DNA of 38,879 nucleotides from Corynebacterium sp. (GTDB lineage: Bacteria; Actinomycetota; Actinomycetes; Mycobacteriales; Mycobacteriaceae): positions 1 to 38,879 of the forward strand of contig NZ_JALAGY010000057.1 in assembly GCF_022712195.1 (NCBI RefSeq), in the 5' to 3' direction. Positions 34,921 through 38,879 of the stretch are shown here, piece after piece (the first letter of the stretch is position 1; each line of letters begins with the position of its first letter). The position numbers and the translations under genes were made by a program. The notes under the pieces are model-generated. The model had not been told where the DNA came from. It saw nothing but the letters and a program-made list of their open reading frames with translations, and ran no database searches.

Positions 34921-35736
34921 TCATTCGGTCCGGACGCTCTGCGAGTCGTCGGTGTCGATGTGATGGGTGCATTGCCGAGCATAGTCCACCGGCGCGAGGT
35001 AGCCCAGGGATGAGTGCTTGCGGTGATGGTTGTACTCGGTCTTCCAGTCGTCGATCACGACCTGGGCGTGCAGCAGTGAGTAGAAACTGGTGATGTTCAG
35101 GCACTCGTCGCGGATTCGGCTGTTGAACGACTCGACGAACCCATTGCGCCATGGGGAGCCCGGCGGAATGTAGAACAACCCCGTACATGTTCCGGCCCAG
35201 TCGGCCATCGCCTGGCTGATGAACTCCGGACCGTTGTCCGACCTGAGCACCGCCGGGGCGCCGCGAACGGCGACGAGGCCGTCAAGGTGTGCGGTGAGCC
35301 GCTCAGCGGTGATAGACCGTTCGACCAGACCGCCGATGCATTCCCTGGTGTGCTCATCGACGATGGAGCAGATCTTGACCGCCCGGCCCTGTTCGTCGGA
35401 ATCGAACTGGAAGTCCACCGCCCACACCACGTTCGGGGCGTGCGCTGTGGGCGCATTGACAGTCGAGGACCCAACGCGCTTGCGGCGACGCCGCTGCGGG
35501 ACACGTAGGCCCTCGTCACGCCACAGGCGTTGGATCTTCTTATGGTTCACGACCCAGCCCTCGGCGCGGGCATCATGATATGCCCGGCGGTACCCGTATC
35601 GTGGGTGACTGCGCGCCCAGTCGCGCAACCAATCGCGTAATGCCCGGTCTGGGTCGGCGGCCATCTCTCCTTTGAGCCCGCGGCGGTAGGCGGACCTGCT
35701 CAGCCCGGACACACGGCACGCCATGCGTTCGCTCAC
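34921..35736 (-). CDS. IS3 (IS407-group) transposase OrfB, copy B
   Basis: About 271 residues from the position equivalent to copy A. HTH_21-like RMACRVSGLSRSAYRR, catalytic VWAVDFQFD, LRSDNGPEFIS and NGFVESFNSRIRDECLN are intact. It is expected to be made mainly as an OrfAB fusion by frameshifting at 35793-35799. Its 3' end faces the deformylase gene. Confidence 0.92.
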   Translation of the reverse strand: MSERMACRVSGLSRSAYRRGLKGEMAADPDRALRDWLRDWARSHPRYGYRRAYHDARAEGWVVNHKKIQRLWRDEGLRVPQRRRRKRVGSSTVNAPTAHAPNVVWAVDFQFDSDEQGRAVKICSIVDEHTRECIGGLVERSITAERLTAHLDGLVAVRGAPAVLRSDNGPEFISQAMADWAGTCTGLFYIPPGSPWRNGFVESFNSRIRDECLNITSFYSLLHAQVVIDDWKTEYNHHRKHSSLGYLAPVDYARQCTHHIDTDDSQSVRTE

Positions 35737-35786
35737 CTGCAGTGTTCTGATCAAGTGAGTGACGCCAGCGCGGCGTCTGCCCGGGC

Positions 35787-36071
35787 CTAGAAGTTTCCCT
35801 CCGCCAGCTCCTTGAGCGCGGCTTTCTCCAGTTCCGCTTCCGCGAGCAGGCGTTTGAGTGTGGTGTTCTGCTTCTGAAGGTGCTTGAGGCGTTTGGCGTC
35901 ATCGGCGTTGAGCTCGCCGTAGCGTTTCCTCCACCGGTAGTAGGTCGGTTCGGAGACTCCGAGGTCTCGGCATACCCCGGCGATGTCGGTGCCTTCGGTG
36001 ATCATCTTGTCGGCGTGGCTGAGCTTGCGCACGATCTGTTCTGGGGTGTGACGTTTCGGTCTGTTCGTCAT
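35787..36071 (-). CDS. IS3 (IS407-group) transposase OrfA, copy B
   Basis: The protein has 94 residues with KRHTPEQIVRKLSHADK, the HTH helix VCRDLGVSEPTYYRWRKRYGE and the zipper LKHLQKQNTTLKRLLAEAELEK. Same length and end (LAEGNF) as copy A, with substitutions through the N-terminal half. Confidence 0.92.
   Translation of the reverse strand: MTNRPKRHTPEQIVRKLSHADKMITEGTDIAGVCRDLGVSEPTYYRWRKRYGELNADDAKRLKHLQKQNTTLKRLLAEAELEKAALKELAEGNF
35793..35799 (-). promoter_or_regulatory. -1 ribosomal frameshift site in IS copy B
   Basis: GGGAAAC on the minus strand, in the orfA phase, at the same place as in copy A. Its conservation between diverged copies supports function. Confidence 0.65.
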
Positions 36072-36155
36072 GGTGGTGACCAGTCTTTCTGCCCGTTGCT
36101 GTGGGCGGTAAGACGACTATCATAACCACCGGACCTAATAGATGGGGTCAGCCCA

Positions 36156-36500
36156 GTGTCGACCATCTGCGTATGCAGACACCGTCACATAGACTGCTCC
36201 AGCCACATCGTCTTTCTCCCCGTCCACCATCGCCTGCCACAGGTCGCTAAGGCGATAGTCGTGATCGAACCGGGCAGCGACGGCCCAGTGACATTCCGGA
36301 GCCCAGAGATCACGGAACATCTGCTGCGTTACTTCCACTGGGGGCATATCTCTACGAAGGATACGGTGCCACCAGCCCATCGAGGGGCGGATCGCAATCG
36401 AGCTCGCCTTCTCTTTCACCCTCCACACACATGGATCGTCGAAGTAGGCCATGCTGACCTCGGGCCGCAAGATAAACGTCGAAGAATGTCCATTATTCAT
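36156..36500 (-). pseudogene. 5' part of an island gene cut by IS copy B
   Basis: The frame starts at ATG 36500 (or 36452) and reads MAYFDDPCVWRVKEKAS, then MGWWHRILRRDMPP, then FRDLWAPECHWAVAARFDHDYRLSDL, then YVTVSAYADGRH before entering the IS end, which supplies WADPIY and a stop. I do not recognise it. Its likely 3' half is at 31113-31309; a direct join is not in frame if a 4-bp duplication is removed, so extra indels or another explanation are needed. It is divergent from the TIR-domain gene and may have been its partner. Confidence 0.5.
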
Positions 36501-36620
36501 AGAACAACCTAACTACATATCCCGGAGTCAGGCAAGACCTAGTTCTAGCTCGCATACGGTCAGTCGCTCGTCAGAGGGACTAACCTGCACCTCGGGGCGT
36601 TGTTGTGGGACAATAAGCCG

Positions 36621-37643
36621 ATGGAAGCAATAGTAGACAACAACCAGGACGAGCCACCCGTCGTCTTCATCTCATACTCGCGGGCGAGCGAAGAACACGC
36701 TGCCTGGGTGAGATCGCTAGCCAGTCGCCTGCGTGCCAACAAGGTCGATGTCCACCTTGACCTGTGGGATGTTCGTCTCGGTCACGACCTAGACCTGTAC
36801 ATGGAGAAGTACGGTGACACTTCAGTCCGTGTCTTGGTCATCCTCTCGGACGATTACGGGCGCAAGGCCGACGCCCGGGGAGAGCAACACTCCGGCGTAG
36901 GGACGGAAACAACCGTCATGTCCCGGACTGTCTATAGGGAACCGGATTCGAACCGCGTGATACCGATTGTCCCTGACTCTGGAGCCACTACGGGTGCCCC
37001 GATTCTTCCTCGAGACCTTGGAAATCGGTCATGGGTGGACTTCCGCGAAGACTACGATACCGCGTTCGAGAAGTTATTGAGGGAGCTGCATGGTGTCCCG
37101 ATAGAAAGTGCACCGCCACTGGGAAAGAACCCATTTGCGAACGCTACTGAGTGGCAGGCTAGGGCCAACATCAGAAATTCCCCTTCAAACTGGCATGACG
37201 CCCGGCTGAAGGGACAGATCGAGATAAATCTGCATGAGAACGGCGGGCGATACTCTATCGGCGCTGGCGATGCCTGCTTCGATTTACACCTTGACTACCC
37301 GTGGAATGCGGACAGCTCTCATCGACCACAGGATGTACGGCACTACAGTGGGCGTATCGCCGATAATGGAAGGATCGGGCTGATTCCGGCCAGTACGCAA
37401 CAGGCCGAGCGTTTTGAAGACCTGTCCATGCTCTCGATGAGCAATGACAGCGAGATTTCCCACCCTGGCGACATCATCGTGATGATGAACCACCAAGGAT
37501 ACTGGGCGCTGCTCATTCTTGATGAGGTCGTGTTCCGGGACTCCACGCGTTGCGACCAACCGATCGCGCTGCTGCGGTTCGTGATCGCATCTGACCGGAC
37601 CGCTTCCCTGAATCCCGATGATCTTCCGGCTAGAGACTCATGA
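36621..37643 (+). CDS. TIR/SEFIR-domain protein with unknown C-terminal domain
   Basis: The protein has 340 residues. Residues 13-150 form a TIR/SEFIR-like domain: VVFISYSR at 14-21, DLWDVRLGHDLDLYMEK at 47-63, RVLVILSDDYGRKAD, then GVGTETTVMS with Glu96 as the candidate NADase glutamate, then NRVIPIVPD. Bacterial TIR domains degrade NAD or make cyclic ADP-ribose signals, often for antiphage abortive infection, or in STAND/SEFIR proteins mediate assembly. Residues 165-340 are a beta-rich domain I cannot name (WHDARLKGQIEINLHENGG, PGDIIVMMNHQGYWALLILDEV). ATG 36621 is preferred over an upstream TTG at 36600. The gene is less GC-rich than the core and sits between an IS-broken gene and a resolvase. 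Confidence 0.8.
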   Translation: MEAIVDNNQDEPPVVFISYSRASEEHAAWVRSLASRLRANKVDVHLDLWDVRLGHDLDLYMEKYGDTSVRVLVILSDDYGRKADARGEQHSGVGTETTVMSRTVYREPDSNRVIPIVPDSGATTGAPILPRDLGNRSWVDFREDYDTAFEKLLRELHGVPIESAPPLGKNPFANATEWQARANIRNSPSNWHDARLKGQIEINLHENGGRYSIGAGDACFDLHLDYPWNADSSHRPQDVRHYSGRIADNGRIGLIPASTQQAERFEDLSMLSMSNDSEISHPGDIIVMMNHQGYWALLILDEVVFRDSTRCDQPIALLRFVIASDRTASLNPDDLPARDS

Positions 37644-37648
37644 CCGGG

Positions 37649-37781
37649 GTTCATAAAACGACCGTTAAATGAACGGTCCGGACCGTGGGGCTCCGAATCG
37701 GGAACTTGCAGGAGCGCCTGTTCATTTAGTCGTTCATTTACTGGTACACTCCCGCGCAGTACACGAACACGGTATATGAAC
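37649..37781. repeat. GTTCATwwA repeat cluster and palindrome upstream of the resolvase
   Basis: Five copies of a 9-bp motif occur in 133 bp: GTTCATAAA (37649), TAAATGAAC (37666), GTTCATTTA (37720), GTTCATTTA (37732) and TATATGAAC (37773). The first two face each other across 26 bp, like one resolvase subsite. ACGGTCCGGACCGT at 37673-37686 is a perfect 14-bp palindrome, overlapping the hairpin ACCGTT-AAATG-AACGGT at 37661-37677. A -10-like TACACT lies near 37745. This is a good candidate res/operator region for the next gene. Confidence 0.6.
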
Positions 37782-37797
37782 AAAAGAGGGCGAACCT

Positions 37798-38361
37798 ATG
37801 GCACTGATTGGTCTTGTCCGGGTCTCCACGAGCACACAGGACACCCGCCGGCAGCACGACGCTCTCGATCCGATCTGCATCCAGGTGTTCGAGGAGAAAG
37901 TCAGCGGCACGCTCGCGGTCGACCGTCGCCCCGGTCTCACCGCAGCATTGAACTACCTCCGACCCGACACCGACGACATGCTCACCGTCCAGGAAGTCGA
38001 CCGACTCGGCCGCAACCTCCTGGAGGGACTGATCACCCTCAACGATCTCTTCGAGCGCGGCATCTCTGTGAAAGTCCTCGACGGCATCGCCGCCGGCGAA
38101 CACACCGAACGCTCCCTCATCCTGGACCTCGCACTGGCACTCGCGGAAGATCGCCGACGGGACATCTCCCGCAAGACTCGCAGTGGACTCGACGCCGCCC
38201 GCCAACGCGGGAAGGTCGGCGGCCGCCCTCCCCTAAGCGATGACACCCGTCGGGTAATCCTCAGCAGGCACAACGACGGCGAATCCATCCGTCAGATCTC
38301 CCGAGAGATCGGCGTCTCCGTCGGCGCTGTGCACAAGATCATCGCCGCGACCCGACTCTAG
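37798..38361 (+). CDS. small serine recombinase (resolvase/invertase family)
   Basis: The protein has 187 residues. The catalytic domain begins LIGLVRVSTSTQDTRRQ with nucleophile Ser10, then QEVDRLGRNLLEGL with the conserved DRLGR, then the E-helix region LALAEDRRRDISRKTRSGLDAARQRGKVGGRPP. The C-terminal HTH is ESIRQISREIGVSVGAVHKII. Length and order match Tn3-type resolvases and DNA invertases. The AGAGGG Shine-Dalgarno is about 8 nt before ATG 37798. The repeat cluster directly upstream is the likely recombination and autoregulation site. No Tn3 transposase is in the window, so it may serve dimer resolution or inversion in the island. Confidence 0.93.
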   Translation: MALIGLVRVSTSTQDTRRQHDALDPICIQVFEEKVSGTLAVDRRPGLTAALNYLRPDTDDMLTVQEVDRLGRNLLEGLITLNDLFERGISVKVLDGIAAGEHTERSLILDLALALAEDRRRDISRKTRSGLDAARQRGKVGGRPPLSDDTRRVILSRHNDGESIRQISREIGVSVGAVHKIIAATRL

Positions 38362-38738
38362 CTTCCCCTCCACCATTGTGGGTCCACACATGAGCGTGGA
38401 CCTCGCGCGCGGGCGAGCACCAGGGGGCCACGCAGTGAGTGAGGAGGGTGATAGACCTGACCGCTCCGAGGGTCATTCCTGCATGTCATTGGGCATATGC
38501 GTGCGGGCTCACTGGCGTCAGAACACCCCGGTGTTATTCTGACCCCCGAGCGTGCAGAGAGGTCTCGCACAGGACACCGCTTCGCGGTGAACGACGCGGG
38601 CCTGGAGCGCTCCCTGGGATTGTGCGCAGTGACTCCCCGCCTGGCTCGGAGTCCGCCTGCGCGCGGGAACCGGGCATGTGGACATGCGGGTACAAGCGTC
38701 TACTCCACGCGCAACCGCAGGGCATGTTTTTCCGTCAC
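38362..38738. other. 377-bp stretch with no gene recognised
   Basis: It holds two short inverted repeats: TGTGGG-TCCACA at about 38379-38390, possibly ending the resolvase transcript, and TCAGAACACC-CCGG... -TTCTGA at 38517-38541 with a 2-base bulge. Open frames here have no protein-like composition that I recognise. Confidence 0.4.
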
Positions 38739-38879
38739 CTAGGGCGTGTCTCCCAATAGGCGTACCCAGGACAGGATCGAACAGAGTGTGACGGCGGCGC
38801 GGTAGGTGATCGCGAGTTTGTCGTAACGGGTGGCCAGGGCTCGCCATTGATTGGCCAGGGCGAAGGATCGTTCGACGAC
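38739..38879 (-). mobile_element. IS5-family transposase 3' end, cut by the window edge
   Basis: Minus-strand codons read VVERSFALANQWRALATRYDK, then YRAAVTLCSILSWVRL, ending at a TAG at 38739-38741. This is the C-terminal signature of IS5-family DDE transposases (the ERSF..L..WR.L..RYDK block). The stop overlaps CTAGGGCGTGTCTCC, which looks like the IS terminal repeat next to a CTAG target. The rest lies beyond the window. Confidence 0.8.

Larger units (their letters stand above)
31310..36155. mobile_element. composite-transposon-like unit with deformylase cargo
   Basis: Two 1248-bp IS3/IS407-type copies (31310-32557 and 34908-36155) lie in inverted orientation, both transcribed inwards. 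They enclose a DUF3626 gene, a winged-HTH regulator and a peptide deformylase. The outer flanks are GTGG (left) and GTGT (right), close to the 4-bp duplication expected for the IS407 group but with one mismatch. The sequences outside look like two halves of one gene, which supports insertion as a unit. The copies differ from each other, so this is not a fresh duplication. Confidence 0.55.
34908..36155 (-). mobile_element. IS3-family, IS407-group insertion sequence, copy B
   Basis: It has the same 1248-bp length as copy A, in opposite orientation. Ends: TGGGCCGTCCCC at 34908 and GGGGTCAGCCCA ending at 36155. Coding sequence differs noticeably from copy A in both frames, so the two are related but separately evolved isoforms. 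The 143-bp gap 34765-34907 between def and this IS shows no gene I can identify. Confidence 0.88.
27275..38879. mobile_element. integrated genomic island in comEC, right end outside the window
   Basis: The left boundary is the comEC breakpoint. Content in order: serine integrase, excisionase-like HTH protein, IS256-family insertion, an IS3-bounded unit with a deformylase, a TIR-domain protein, a resolvase and an IS5-family end. No phage structural, replication or conjugation genes are visible, so it is an island or a decayed element rather than a clear prophage. Base composition is mixed and visibly less GC-rich around 36-37.8 kb than in the core genes. Confidence 0.7.

Noticed and set aside
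37649..37781. CRISPR-like repeats
   Set aside because: Repeats are only 9 bp, irregularly spaced and in both orientations; no CRISPR array or cas gene is seen anywhere in the window.
27311..38879. Island as an intact prophage
   Set aside because: Apart from the integrase and HTH protein there are no capsid, tail, lysis, packaging or replication genes in the visible 11.6 kb.

Overview
The window looks like chromosome of a high-GC Corynebacterium or close relative (Mycobacteriales). The evidence is the corynebacterial competence/replication/translation block comEC - holA - rpsT - lepA, GC-rich codon use, an NCS1 permease and a glutaryl-CoA-dehydrogenase-type enzyme, and several actinobacterial -10 boxes placed 6-7 nt before ATG, as expected for leaderless mRNAs. 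The block is stretched: rpsT (7.6 kb) and holA (24.6 kb) are about 17 kb apart, and comEC is cut.

Left part (1-7.9 kb). A frameshifted IS3-family transposase remnant abuts an AT-rich, decayed DUF4297/Cap4-like nuclease gene, whose last codons and stop come from the IS end. Then come lepA on the minus strand, a small lipoprotein, a PemK/MazF-like protein, a coupled alkB-tag pair for alkylation repair, an unrecognised gene, and rpsT with a structured leader and a strong terminator.

Middle accessory block (8-24.5 kb). A GIY-YIG nuclease gene with one frameshift is divergent from a run of plus-strand genes. These are a 715-residue protein with a CorA-like layout (soluble domain, coiled coil, two C-terminal membrane helices), an AddB-like PD-(D/E)XK protein, and an AddA/RecB-like helicase-nuclease that overlaps an acyl-CoA dehydrogenase by 4 bp. 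I consider the membrane protein plus helicase-nuclease pair the best candidate for an undescribed DNA-processing or defence module. An NCS1 permease, two tandem paralogous esterase lipoproteins and a flavin monooxygenase with an NTF2-like N-terminus follow, then holA and a VOC protein.

Right part (27.3-38.9 kb) is an integrated island. A 502-residue serine integrase lies next to a dyad att-like site exactly where the comEC reading frame stops at its conserved SGAN motif. Only the 3' part of comEC is present, so natural competence should be off unless the island leaves. Island content: an excisionase-like HTH protein, an IS256-family element whose transposase has an in-frame amber codon, and a composite-transposon-like unit. 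That unit has two 1248-bp IS3/IS407-type copies in inverted orientation around a DUF3626 gene, a winged-HTH regulator and an extra peptide deformylase, and it appears to split another island gene. Beyond it lie a TIR/SEFIR-domain protein with an unrecognised C-terminal domain, a small serine resolvase preceded by a repeat/palindrome cluster, and the 3' end of an IS5-family transposase at the window edge. The other island end (attR and the 5' half of comEC) is not in the window.
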